Shown here piece after piece: positions 12,894-25,059 of a DNA stretch of 64,000 bases (positions are counted from its first letter, which is position 1; each line of letters starts with the position of its first letter). A program made the translations under genes and the position numbers. The notes under the pieces were generated by a model. That model was not told the DNA's origin. It searched no databases and saw only the letters and a list, made by a program, of their open reading frames with translations. Source of the DNA: Holothuria scabra (Eukaryota; Echinodermata; Holothuroidea; Aspidochirotida; Holothuriidae); the NCBI GenBank assembly GCA_037179385.1, contig CM074180.1, positions 26,827,455-26,891,454 of the forward strand. The letters run 5' to 3'.

Positions 12894-15400
12894 CTGAAAA
12901 GAAAAAAGAAAATATTTATAAGAGGATGAACAATTACATCTGACAATACTGTACTTTTTTGTGTAAGCTTCTGATCTGATGTAGTAGGTGTGTAATCCAG
13001 GAATGGGGCATAGATTTAATTGCAGAATCCTTAACCAGGGACTCAATATGAAATGTTGATTCCAAAAGCCAAAGGTTCCCAATATGGTGTCCACTATTGG
13101 CCTTTAAAAAGTTCATTTTTCATTTAAGTTTATCACTTTAAATGGAAAATGCAGTGTTTCAATTTAAATTAGCATATCCCATTACGTTCAGGAATGGCTC
13201 CTAACTCATGTTTGACAACATTTCAAGTTTGTGACATTTAGTATGCTCAAAGACTTCTCCAGAGTTACTTTTAAGGGGAATTAAAGAGAAGATTTGCAAA
13301 AAAAATTTCTGAATTTTTGAAGCAGTTTTGAGGTGACAGTGCATTGCCTCTCATGTTGCTGAACATCCATGAAACATGTTTTGTGACCCCATTCACTAAT
13401 TTTGCTGGTTAATACAATTTCTCTGCTTAAATAACAGGATAACACACAATGAATTTGTCATCTAGGCATAGCAGGCTTGCTGCTCTCCTTATTTGACATC
13501 CTGAGGTCTACAGTATGTGATTAATGTTGTTTCTTCAGTTAGTACAAACTTCAAAGGTCACCATGAACACAACTCATTAGAATTATGTCTTTTATCATAA
13601 ATTTTCTCATACATCAACTGGTCATTTATTTTCTCTACTTTGATCAGATCCTTCATTATTTGAAACATTCATAGACCATCTGAGATGATGGAAACTTGTT
13701 TCAACTGACCCCTCCCCCCCTCCACCCCCATGAATGAAAACAGAATATCACCACTTAAATTACCTTCATGCATACAGTGGGGTACCATGGTCAGGAAGGT
13801 GGTGTTTCTTTGCACAAGGTATTCAGACATGACACCCACAGACTTTTCCTGCCTGTGTGACAATGTATAAAAGTGGTCATTTCATGCAGGTCATTTTTGT
13901 GGTCATTTTAGGTCATTTACATGGGGGGACTGAAAGTATTCAAGTCTATTAATCAACCCTGCTAGTATAATTGCAAAGAAGAGTCCAGATTCTCCCTTCC
14001 ACCTTCCTCCTGCCTCTGCCTTTGAAACAGTATGAAGTCCCAATTGGACTATTTTCAAAGCATGTGCCCTACAATTGTTTCAGCTGAACTTCAGAACATA
14101 AAACTTCCAACAGATTGCCCTACACTTGGAAATTTCAAGTAAACAAATTTTCACGGGCAGTACTGATGACACTGACCTGTCTGTATGAAATGATGAATGC
14201 ATTGATTTGGTCACTGTGGCTTGACAATGGGGGAACTGCACCTGTTACATTTATTCTGTGATCATCTTCAGTTGTTGCTGCTACTCATCACAACAATTTT
14301 CCTTTCTTCACAAGGCGTGTTTCCTGGTTGCAGTAAATCTGAAGAGCCATTGAGGGAAAATGTTTGAAAATGAAGTAATAATTTATAATTGAGCACTGCA
14401 TTTTGGGGTTGTAATTTACAGTGTAAAGTTACAAAACTTTACTTTGATAGTACCCAACTTCTTGCATATAAAAGTAGTGTACTGTACCTTCTGGGATGTT
14501 TGTAAGGTGTGTAAAAATCTGTAGAAATTTGCTTTTAAAGATGCCAACATTATTAACCTGTATTTCTGAAAAAAGAAAAATGGGAATTTGTCCCTCCCCC
14601 TTTTCCAGAAAAAGGAGTGTAAAATTTTCCCCATTTCATTTTCATAAAAGTAAAACAAATGTCAGTATCTTGGTTTCTCATTAAAGTAGAAGATACCTTT
14701 GCAGCAATATTTTGAACTTACTGGGTACATTTAAACAAATAGCTTTAACACCTTTTAGATTGCAACTTGTTGGGGTCTTGAAGCAAGCTTTTCCCCCCAC
14801 ATCCACCTGTAACTTTGGCCAAGGACACCATCAGTTTTGACTTGATGTTTGTCATTAAACCCCCCCCCCCCATTTTTGAAATTCTGACAGAATCCCTGTA
14901 AACTGAACATAATTGGCCAAATTCTCACCTTTACAAAACATTCCTGGACTGAGAAGATCAAATAGTGGTGTTCTCATTCTCACTCAATTTAAAATAGTGG
15001 GTTGCTTTGTGATGTCATTCTTTCAATACCTACATAGCTTATTTAGTTTTTTTATGTTTTAATGCCCCCCCCCCCGTCCATTCTATAATCTGATCATTGT
15101 CTTTATTCATCCAATGCAAAGACACATTATTGGTAATCAATCTTCTCAAAATATTTGCTTTTTTTTTGATGGTCCTGTTACCCAGAATGCAAAAATGCAT
15201 TGAGGTTTCGATGATACATACATGCTTTTTTCAATAAAATGCTACATTTCTTGTAACAACTTGTGACCCAAAGTGACCTTTGACTCAACCTGTAAGTAAC
15301 TGGTTTTCCTTTTAACCAAAACATTTCTATATTCAAAAAGCCAAATTTCATCCTGTGCCTTAAGATATTCTGCAAACAAGGTTTTCAGAGTTTGATTCCA
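12894..15400. other. Intergenic, no gene seen
   Basis: No exon was recognised. The interval holds poly-C tracts (about 13707-13726, 14860-14871, 15064-15075) and a cluster of four GGTCATTT words at 13875-13919. The MLH3 promoter and first exon probably lie somewhere here or just upstream, but no TATA box or other decisive signal was found. Confidence 0.5.
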
Positions 15401-17478
15401 GGTGATACCAGACGACCATTGACCTCCACCAAAAACAACAGGTACAGTACTTTCAACTCAACAGTACTGTGGATGTGTTACGACCATAACGCATCCACAT
15501 ACTAATTGCGAAATCCATCCCAGTTTCCTACCTTGAGATATCCCATTTTGACAAGTTTTTCAAAGTTTCACGATCATGACCCCGGATATCATTTCACCTC
15601 CACAAAAAAAACCTTATACAGACCATCTTCTCACCATAATTCATCCACATACTAATTATGAAAGCCATCCATGTTTCGTACCTTGAGCTATCCTAAACAG
15701 GTTTTTCTGAGTTTGACCTCCTATTACCCCAAATGAGCTTTGACCTTTACCAAAATCAATAGGGTTCTTCCTTACATCATAACGCATCAAAATATCAACT
15801 TTGAAATCAATCCAAGGTTCCTACCTTGGGATATTGTGTTACAAAGGTTTTCAGGATTTGTCCCCTTCGGACCCCAAATGACCTTTGGCCTCCAAGTTTC
15901 ATACCATGATATATCATGTAAACAAGGATTTGGGGGTTTGACCTCACGTGACCCCAGACGACCCTTGACTTCCACCAAAATATATTGGATTCTTCTTTAC
16001 ATTATAACCCATCAAAATATCAAGTTTGAAATGAATCCAAGTTTCCTACCTTGAAATATAGTGTGAACAAGGATTTCAGGGTTTTACCCCATGTGACCCC
16101 AAAGGACCTTTGACCTCCACAAAAATATATCGGGTTCTTTCTAACGTTATAATGCATCAACATATCAAGTTTGAAATGAATCCAAGTTTCCTAGGAACCT
16201 TGAAATGTAGTGAAAATAAGGATTTCAGGGTTTGACCCCATTTGAGACCAAATGACGTTTGACCTCCACAAAAATACATCGGGTTCTTTCTTACGTTATA
16301 ATGCATCAACATATCAAGTTTGAAATGAATCCAAGTTTCCTACCTTGAAATATAGTGTGAACAAGGATTTGAGGGATTGACCCCATGTGACCCCAAATGA
16401 CCTTTGACCTCCACGAAAATGAATCGGGTTGTTCCTCACATCATAACGCATCAACATATCAAGTTTGAAATGAGTCCAAGTTTCCTACCTTGAAATGTAA
16501 TGAAAACAAGGATTTCAGGGTTTGACCCAATGTGACCCCAAATGACCTTTGACCTCCACCGAAATTTATTGGGTTGTTCCTCATATCATAATGCATCAAC
16601 AAATCAAGTTTGAAATGAATCCAAGTTTTCTACCTTGAAATGTAGTGAAAACAAGGATTTCAGGGTTTGACCCCATGTGACCCTAAATGACCTTTGACCT
16701 CCACGAAAATGAATCTGGTTGTTTCTCACATCATAACGCATCCACATATCAAGTTTGAAATGAATCCAAGTTTCCTACCATAATGTATCACGTAAACAAG
16801 GATTTCAGGTTTTGACCCCATGTGACCCCAAATGACCTTTGACCTCCACGAAAATGAATCTGGTTGTTCCTCACATCATAACGCATCAACATATCAAGTT
16901 TGAAATTAATCCAAGTTTCCTACCATGAGATATCGTGTAAACAAGGATTTCAGGGTTTGACCCCATGTGATCCCAAATGACCTTCAACTTCCACCAAAAT
17001 CAATAGGGTTCTTCCTTACATCATAACGCATCAAAATATCAAGTTTGAAATGAATCCAAGTTTCCTACCATAATGTATCACGTAAACAAGGATTTCAGGT
17101 TTTGACCCCACGTGACCCCAAATGACCTTTGACCTCCACCAAAATCAATAGGGTTCTTCCTTACATCATAACGCATCTTCATATCAAGTTTGAAATTAAT
17201 CCAAGTTTCCTATCTTGAGATATTGTGTAAACAAGGATTTTGGTTTTTGACCCCCTGTGACCCCAGATGACCTTTGACCTCACCCAAAATAAATAGGGTT
17301 CTTCCTCTCAGTATGGGGTATCTGTGTACCAAGTTTGAGAACTGTCAGATCTTCCCTTCTCAAGATATCGTGTAAACAAGCAAAGTGTCACACACACACA
17401 TACACACACACGCACATACACACATACATACACACACACGCCATCATGAATGCATAGGTTTCTCTTTTCATCGAAACC
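15400..17478. repeat. Tandem array of ~145-bp units with DR4-DR4-DR1 half-sites, (CA)n and terminal hairpin
   Basis: About 13 degenerate units were counted. Successive CCTTTGACCT words start at 16401, 16546, 16691, 16846, (16981), 17126 and 17271, giving spacings of 135-155 and mostly exactly 145. Each unit has a TCATAACGCATCAACATATC block, AAGTTTGAAATGAATCCAAG, TTTCCTACC, GTAAACAAGGATTT, then four TGACC half-sites. Units decay leftward. The array ends at a (CA)-rich tract (17389-17441), then GCCATCATGAATGCATAG and a hairpin (GGTTTC/GAAACC, 17457-17478). The architecture resembles Helentron-derived HINE elements, but this is not proven. Reading frames through it are accidental. Confidence 0.9.
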
Positions 17479-18008
17479 AAAAATGAAGCAAGTAAATGGG
17501 AGTTGCACAAGTTGTTAGTTGTCTTGCAGTTGACTAATTACTGTACAAGAATGGGAGAAAAATTCCAGCAACAGGCTTTTCAGTTATCTTAAAAGTGATA
17601 CCCTGTGGTATTCTATAGCTATTTCATGCTATTCAACATTTTATATTACAGCCACAGAATAAGCTATGAAGATATTGTTCCTGACTTGCTGAAAATCTAT
17701 GAAACATAGGCCTTATAGAAGGAAAAGTGATATTATTTTTGAATATTCTATAGACTAAAATAATTTTTTGGAAGTTTCAATAATCTTACAGTACTTGTAG
17801 AATTTAATTGAGTAAACTCAGTGAATTAGCAACACCACTGCTTAGGCCTGTACAGTATGTATAGTGGGGTGAACCTCAACAACAACATGGGCTCATGGAT
17901 TATGTATCTGCATTGATTTACATGGTATTAGGGTACATGTAAAAATCTTGAAATGATGGAGCTCTTAGGTGCCCACTCAATGATGCATTGAGTATATATG
18001 CATACTAA
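17479..18008. other. Spacer, nothing recognised
   Basis: AT-rich unique-looking sequence lies between the tandem array and a truncated TTAA element. No coding or RNA signal was seen. Confidence 0.5.
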
Positions 18009-18012
18009 TTAA

Positions 18013-18401
18013 ATTGCTCAAGTCAAAAAATTCAAAAGTATACATTAAGGAGCATGAAAAATGAATTCTAACAGTCCAACTCCCATCTTCCTAGGAATTT
18101 CCTGAGCTGAGATAGACAATGTAAAGTTTATTTATTTGAAACAAATTGGTCCATTGCGTAACAATTTGTGACTTTCTTGTTGTACAACTCACACAACCTT
18201 CTTTGTTTCCCTTTAAAATTAAAAATTTTTTATGACCTTGAACACTTCCTGTTTGCCTTGGATGGTACATTGCACAGAGGGGACTTAACAAATCACATCA
18301 CCCCATAAGAGTAAGATTGCTAAATGTACCATTTTAACTTTTAACGTGAGTGAATTAAATTCAACATTTTCCATCTCAGCTCAGGAATGTCCTATAAAGA
18401 T
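18013..18401. mobile_element. TTAA-type MITE, copy 2, right end truncated
   Basis: The left end follows TTAA (18009-18012). It shares ATGAAAAATGAATTCTAACA, CCAACTCCCATCTTC, TGTGACTTTCTTGTTGTACA and GACCTTGAACACTTCCTGTT with the copy at 42696-43256. The right half ends within the TIR (TCAGCTCAGGAATGTCCTAT) and passes into a degenerate copy of the 145-bp unit, so the outer part of the right TIR is lost. Confidence 0.75.
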
Positions 18402-19330
18402 GGGACCACATACCAATAATGAAACTCTTCCAACTTCCCTACTTGAAGGTACTGTACAGTATAACAAACCCCTTGTGATTTCCTATGACATTTGACCTCT
18501 GGTGACCTGGCATTTGATCTCTGGTAACCTGGCTGATCTCCCCAAAACCATAGTTCTTCCTCTCATTGTGACCTTGGATCTCTCGCAAAACAATAGGCTC
18601 CTTTCTCTAAACACACCTAATCTGCAAACCAAATGTATCCACCATTGCTATCTTGAAATTGTGTTTACAAGCCTTTAGCAAAGGTTTTCACACATTCAGC
18701 TCCTGTGACCTTAATTGACCTTTGACCTGCAACAAAAACAATAGAAAATCTTTGAACCAAATATGAAAACTCTCCATCATTGTAATCTTAAGATATTGTG
18801 ATAACAAGTCCCTCATGCCTGTGGCCAGGCAGGATGCTGAAGGGGCAAATTATTTAGGATGGGAAGGGCAGGGGGCATGGGGAAACTTTTTCAGGGGGCA
18901 AAATGAACAAAAGTGTTGAAAGCAAACTTCAAACTCTCTAGGGGGCAATAAATTGAAAATTGAAGCCAATCACATTTTTTTACAGCGTAACATCTGGTGA
19001 CCTCAAATGACCTTTGACTGCAACCACAAGCAATGGGGATCTTCCACTCAACACGGCACATCTATATGCAAAATATGAAAGTGGCCATTATTCCAATCTT
19101 GAGTTATTGTGTTTACAAGACACTTTTGAGGTTTTCGCAATTTTAGTGCCAGTGACCTCAAATGACCTTTGACATCAACAAAAAGCAGTAGGTTCTTGTT
19201 CTCAACAAGACAAATCTACATACTAAGTATGAAAAGTGTTGGTCATATCTAATTTGAGATATCATTTTTACAAGCAAAAGTGTCACAAATAAACACACAG
19301 GCATACACACGCACATATACACACATGCCA
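18402..19330. repeat. Second, strongly diverged array of the 145-bp family with (CA)n end
   Basis: TGACCTTTGACCT-like words recur at about 18490-18510, 18712, 19005 and 19160. They are separated by AAxATGAAAACTCTCC and ACAAG blocks and interrupted by a G-rich insertion near 18826-18950. The array ends like array 1: ATATCATTTTTACAAGCAAA, a (CA)-rich tract (19288-19328), then GCCATCATATCTGTATAGGT. Confidence 0.75.
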
Positions 19331-19849
19331 TCATATCTGTATAGGTTTCTATTTTATACAGTACCAGCTGTTACATTATGTCTGTATAAGGACAAGAAAT
19401 ACACGGAAGAAGACGGTGGTCATAAGGTATCACTTCAATGTTTCTTTTGGTGTTCTGTTCCTTTTTTGCCCACAATGGGTCCCTGGGCCCAAAACTTTCA
19501 ATCTACTACCATGCTGCAATGCATTTTGACCCTTAATACTTCAACTTGTAAGCTCAAGTGAATGTCCAGGCCTACCCATCGTCAATACACCAAATGATGA
19601 TTCGGTACTTCCAGTTCTTGAACTACGTTTCTCCATCAACAGGGCCAATGATTTTGCCATAAGACCCCTGGACCATCTTATTTCACGGAAATTAGAAAAA
19701 AAAAGTTTTTGTTCTCTTAAGTGGATTTAATGCAAAGTATTATCAAAACTTCCACAGGTGGTAGCTTCAACATTAATTCTTTGGGCCCTTAGTATTGACA
19801 GGGGCCTATTATGATGATTCCATACCCACTGGCACATGAGTCCCTTCTG

Positions 19850-20275
19850 TACATGAACGTATAAATTTAGTACATGATCATAAGCAATCAGTGTATATCA
19901 TCTTAGGCAGTTAGTACATGCACATGTGTTTTTACTACATCACGTTTTTAGATGATCATCGTTATGTCGGTGAGCCGAAAGGCTCACTCAGTATGGCATG
20001 CAAAAGGGACAATAATAACATGATGATCATACATTTTTAGATACATGTACAACATGTGTTTTTAGATGTACATGTGTATAGATCGTAACACTTTACAAGA
20101 TGAACTGATGGTTTTAGTATATATGATGGTGTAAATTTACGTCATGATCATATGAAGTTAGTACGTCATCATATATTTTTGGTACATGAACATGTAGTTT
20201 TAGTACATGAACGTGTATTTTTAGAACATCACCATATGTGGTGAGCTTTTTTTGGCGTGCCATATGCCAGGAGTA
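19850..20275. repeat. Degenerate GTACATGATCAT/TTTTTAG repeat with GAAA-loop hairpin
   Basis: Short words (AGTACATGA, ATGATCAT, TGTGTTTTTAG) recur at irregular spacing through about 400 bp. Inside is a perfect hairpin, GTGAGCC-GAAA-GGCTCAC (19970-19987). A second GGTGAGC followed by GGCATGCAAAAG-like text appears near 20237-20270. Origin unknown. Confidence 0.6.
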
Positions 20276-20935
20276 CTGTTTGCCCCTCTGCTATGCCACT
20301 GAGTAACATAAAGAGAGAAAGAGAGAAACACAAAGATTACAGAAAAGTTCAGGTAATAATAAGTTTCCAAAACTTTTCTGTAAACCTTATTTCTTTATTT
20401 TGATGTTCTGTAAGTCTACTGTAGTTTTTTACAATGTGTGCATGTGCAATCAGTAGGCTAAAGGTTAGACTGTGGTAGTCCTTGAACAGAACTGTTTAAT
20501 AATTTTGACATTAAGACCTTCTGCCTATATGGTCCTTGGCCATATGCCTAACAAAATCACAACAATGTGCAGGATGAGCACAACATGCAAGTTCTCACAG
20601 CTTTAAAAATTCACTTAGGCCTAGGCCTAATTATCTAGTCCTTGAACAGGACTCTGTGTTTCGTCCACTTTGTTTTACTCCACACTAGACTCTTTGGCCA
20701 CAGTGCACAAAGTTATAGCTTTGCAGCATTTCTACACTTTGAAGTTAACTTTCCTGGAACAAATTTCAGAATTTTCATAAATTTTGTCCCATTTTCATGT
20801 AAGCATATGGAAAAATCACTGCAGTGACCTTTTTTGTAATTCTCACCCCCTCAGCATTCCAATCATTACCTTCCACACACAACAGATCCTTCAGGCCTCA
20901 TATAACAACAATTCAAGTTAGGTACAAGTGTGGAT

Positions 20936-21129
20936 CAGGCCCATAGCTAGGATTGTGTCATAGGGAAGGTTTTGGTGTCATTAGGTGGGGTGGTTGGGGC
21001 ACGATATGAGGAACAAAATTTAAGGATAGAGAGAAAAAAGCGTTGTTTTTGGTGTTTTTTGCATTGCAAGGTTGGGTCATGGGGGGTTTCTAACCCCCAA
21101 AACCCTCCCCACGGCTACGTACGCCACTG
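20936..21129. mobile_element. hAT-type MITE, GGCGTAGCC family, copy A
   Basis: The element is 194 bp with CAG...CTG termini. The left end is CAGGCCCATAGCTAGG and the right end on the other strand is CAGTGGCGTACGTAGCC. A perfect 8-bp target duplication, GTGTGGAT, occupies 20928-20935 and 21130-21137. Duplications of 8 bp with CAG ends are diagnostic of the hAT superfamily. There is no coding capacity. Confidence 0.88.
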
Positions 21130-21869
21130 GTGTGGATAGAATGCAGCACCTGTAGATATGCTAATTAGGTTCTGATAAAACATCTTCTAGTGAGTTGTGT
21201 GTCCAGTCATGCAGCACACTGCAAGTTCACCTGATTGCAGCTCTGGACCACACCTACTGTAGTAAGGGTCTATACATACTAGCATCTACAGACCACTACA
21301 GTGCCAGCAGGCAGGATGACAGGTACAAAAAGCTAACTGTACTTAGCTATGTAGTATGTACATGTATCCTTTAGCACTATTTAGGCCTAATATTACCTAT
21401 AACCTCTCAATAATTATTTTCATGAGCCTATTTTATATCTTATATTAACCCGCACCCACTTTTGTAGTTAAGCACCGAACTATCCAAGTCAGGTAGCAAG
21501 GTGCATGGTATTTTACTTCACCAGCTTGTGTGTGGTTATTTTGGCTCCCTTATAGTTGCAGCCAACTTAATTTATGGCACTTCACCAACTTTTGAAGCTG
21601 TTTCAAGCTTAAACCTAGATGTAGAGCAAGCAAACCCACCTTTAATCTTTTACTATACTGTAGGCACTGTTCTTGATCATATATTCCAGGGTTATCTCTC
21701 ACTGCCGTTATTTCATCTGTATCTATGAATTGCTTGTTGCCTGCACTTGACAGCCATTATACAGTAGGACAGTAGTTTTCAATCTGAGTGTAGTTTTATG
21801 CTAAGGGTACTGTTACAGCCTGTATGCTTAGTTCAATTAATCTCCTTTAAGGTCCCACATGGTGACTGG

Positions 21870-22194
21870 CAGTGTTGTAATCGAGTCACTTGATGTAGAG
21901 TCACAAGTCACCTCAAGTCACGTGGAGTCTTTAGCAATTCTGGTCGAGTCATGTGGAGTCTTCCCTCAACTTGATTCGAGTCACTTCGAGTCTTTCGAAA
22001 GCTTCTGGTCGCCTTGAGTCACAAGGTGTCATGTCAGACTCATGTCGAGTCTTTCAAATTTTATTTGATGGTGACTCGAGTCACGTTGAGTCTTTGGCAA
22101 GGGACTTGAGTCACTGAAATCGTGACTCGAGTCTGACTATTGTGACTCAAGTCTGACTGGAGTCACATCTTTGACTCGAGTCGTTACAAAACTG
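21870..22194. mobile_element. hAT-type MITE built of GAGTCAC repeats, copy 1
   Basis: The element is 325 bp. Its ends are CAGTGTTGTAATCGAGTC and, on the other strand, CAGTTTTGTAACGACTCG. A perfect 8-bp duplication, GTGACTGG, occupies 21862-21869 and 22195-22202. The interior is almost entirely GAGTCAC/GTGACTC words at short intervals. It includes AP-1-like TGACTCA/TGAGTCA and the palindrome TGACTCGAGTC. A second copy is at 63476-63660. Confidence 0.9.
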
Positions 22195-22257
22195 GTGACT
22201 GGAGGGTCTGGATTGGTGCATGGGGGATTATGAACAGAATTAGAGAACAGGTATGGG

Positions 22258-22574
22258 CAGGGATTCTGCCAGAAATACAAAAAAGGGGGTATTTATTACT
22301 GCTAAACCCCAAGTCCAAATTGATGCTGTCTTGGGCTAAAGTTATGAGTGGGTTCAGGGGGACAAAAGCTTGCTTCAAGGCATCTGTAAGGTGCAATTTG
22401 AAGGTTTTAAAGGCCATTTATTTGTGTAAGTTCAAACATTGCTGCAAGAAACCAAGATATTGATAATTTTTAAACTTTTATTGAAATAGAAAGGGGGGGG
22501 GCGGATTTTACCCACCTTCTTCTGGAAAGGGGAAGGGCCAAATCCCCCCTTTCCTCCCTCTGACGGAAACCCTG
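22258..22574. mobile_element. hAT-type MITE with CAGGG ends
   Basis: The element is 317 bp. Its ends are CAGGGATTCTGCCAGA and, on the other strand, CAGGGTTTCCGTCAGAGG. A perfect 8-bp duplication, GGTATGGG, occupies 22250-22257 and 22575-22582. The interior has G- and C-runs and no significant frame. It lies only 55 bp from the preceding GAGTCAC element. Confidence 0.88.
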
Positions 22575-22582
22575 GGTATGGG

Positions 22583-24220
22583 TAGCCTCTACCTTGTATC
22601 CCTTAATCATTTTCTACCTCACTGAAGTGATGAATTCTTTCAATTGTACACATTTTTTCTCCAAAGTCTAAAAATTTACAAAGATATGACATTTTGTATC
22701 ACTTTTGCATGGCTTAACCTGCATGTTTTTTTTAAAACTCACACTCATTCATGTGACTGTATTGGCTAGCCAATGCAGGCAGAATAGGTGCTTAGATCCT
22801 GGCACTAACTTAGTGTTACTGACAGTTTTAACCCCCAGGTTTCATCTTCTTGCTTGACTCCCTTTGAAGAAAGACAGATCATGAAAGTTGAATGTTATGA
22901 CAGAGATCATTCATGGCAAGCATGGTCATTATAGGTGCATTTTTGGAGCTGTGAGAATTGTTGAAGAGTTGTCCACTATGTTAGTCGTTTACATCTTCAT
23001 GATTTCAGGAGGCATACTGTATGGATAAGAACCGTATACGGAGTAGATCCTACCATAATCCTAGAACAGGGTCCTATTCAAGGACTGTAATTAATACAAT
23101 ACTTGCCATGAAAGATCTTTGTCACAGCATCCAACTCTCTTGACAGGTGAAATTTTGGAAGTTACTGTAAAATTGACTGAAGTTAACACTAGGCTTAGTC
23201 ACATGATTGAGTGGCTTACGAGTCGAAACATCCTCAGACTCAAACGTCCCGTTCCAAAACGTCCTCGCCTTACATCATAACATTCACACGTCACAATGTC
23301 TCTGTTGTATATTGTAAAATGAACTGAGTTGTTTAGTTTAGTTGAAATGATTTAAGTTGTTTGTAAATTCGGTAAAAGCTTGGCGTACATATTGTGAAAT
23401 GTTCATAATATCGAAAACAAAGGTTGCTTAGGCCTACATGTTGTACGTAACCGATTTAAGTAAATCTATTTTATGTATGTATGTTATCATTTTTTTCTTC
23501 ATTTTATTTTTTAATAAGAGAATAGAAATCTTGTCAAAGGTACAATATATGTCAATTATCCAACCTCTGCTACTGTATATTATCCCTATACAGTACATGT
23601 AATCATCCAATAACAATAGACTCATCTCTATTCTCGGTTTTTAAACACAGATCATCTACAATATACCGTAATTCATCTAAGCATTTGTCACACTGGAATA
23701 GACTATTCCTAAATCCATCCTTCCACTTATATTCCTTTTCCTAATTCAGCTCTTACATTTGGGTCTTACATTAAAAACTTGAAATTTTTGTTTTGGAATA
23801 CTGTAATATCATGGGGGCATTTTGGATGCAAAATAGTAGGAAGTTTTGGTCTAGGGATGTTTTGACTGGATACCATCTGGTGTTTGTGTAAAAAAATTAA
23901 AAAATCACTTGTCCTCAGTAAGGGACTATGTTTGGATGGCCACATAATTTCTCTCTAAACAGCTTCCTATACTGTACATATATATACTGTAGGGAACAAC
24001 TACGTGACCATCCATACATAGGCCTAAATTACAGGCCCGTGTTGTCCTTTACTGAGGACTAAAATATCACATGCTGAGTAGCTCAATGCAAAAGGAATTA
24101 ACTAGAAAGCCAACAGGCTTAGTGATTCCTTGCCGTATGATATATCATAGCAAACATGGAAACAAACATGACATGCATGAGATCCCATACAATTATCCTA
24201 CTTAATTGAGATATAATACT
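22583..24220. other. Intergenic, no gene seen
   Basis: No exon was recognised. There is one copy of the AGTCCTTGAACAGGACT family at 23070-23086 in a diverged context. The rest is AT-rich and unassigned. Confidence 0.5.
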
Positions 24221-24224
24221 AGTA

Positions 24225-24440
24225 GGGTCAAAACTTTTTGACCTCATGTGACCCAAAATGACCTTTTGACCCCTTAAAAACAATAGTGATCACCTTACCA
24301 ACACGTCCATCAACATGAGTAATTCAAAATTAAGCTTAGTACAGAATGAGTATGGAAGTACTACCACCATGGTATGAGATCCCTCACAGTTATCCCCCTA
24401 AAAATATTATGTCTACAAAGTTTGATCTGACTGTCACCTC
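24225..24440. repeat. Fragment of the 145-bp nuclear-receptor half-site repeat
   Basis: About one and a half units are recognisable from TGACCTCATGTGACCCAAAA, then TGACCTTTTGACC and the ATGAGATCCCTCACAGTTA block. The copy has no (CA)n end and is isolated. Confidence 0.65.
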
Positions 24441-24682
24441 AAACCTTTGATCTCCACACACAAAAGGAATTTCTCACACAGCTTTAATATTCCAGAAAAC
24501 TGTCTCATTACTTGATAAAGCGGTATTTTGAAACCATTTTTAACAAAAGTTTGGTCAATGGGGACAGCTCTCCATTCTGAAGTCTCTATGTTCCGATGCC
24601 TCTATGTTTCGAAAAGTCTGCATTGAGGTTAGTGTTTAAACCTCATCGACACACTCTTCTACCAGCATTGGATCAAATACTG

Positions 24683-25053
24683 TGTTCTCACATACCCCGC
24701 CCTCGAGGTAACACTGTATTACCTCACGCTCGAGTAACGTGGGAACGCGGGTTAACGCGGGGTCGGTGTTTAAATTTCAATCCACCTCAAATCGCAGGGT
24801 TAAGCAGTTTTAAACATCGTGTTTGTTTTAATCAAGCAAGGTCACAGGTATTTATAGCACTGATGACAGGTATTTTCTTACATTTTGCTGTAATCGGTGT
24901 GTGAAATATTTGGTCTCGTTACTATGGTAACACTATCCAATCAACAAAACACTGGGTATGTGAGAACACAGACTGGAAACACGGGGTTAGCCTGTGGTTT
25001 TGTCTGATTGTAAACACGAGTTAACACTGGGTGTTGGGGGGTATGTGAGACCA
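24683..25053. mobile_element. Possible inverted-repeat element (TGTTCTCACATACCCC ends)
   Basis: The left end TGTTCTCACATACCCC and the right end GGGGTATGTGAGACCA are near-perfect inverted repeats about 370 bp apart. An extra internal copy, GGGTATGTGAGAACA, lies near 24954. GTTAACGCGGG/ACACGAGTTAACACTGGG words lie inside. No clear target duplication was found, so this may be a MITE or a foldback. Confidence 0.45.
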
Positions 25054-25059
25054 AGCCTA

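Noticed and set aside
15740..16054. 104-codon plus-strand frame
   Set aside because: It runs through the 145-bp tandem repeats, and its peptide is the repeat translated twice.
20336..20392. ACAGAAAAGTT...AACTTTTCTGT hairpin as a possible small RNA
   Set aside because: An 11-bp AT-rich stem with a large loop is expected by chance in this background.
21450..21500. GTTAAGCACCGAAC resembling a 5S rRNA box
   Set aside because: Only a few bases agree, and the rest of 5S rRNA is absent.
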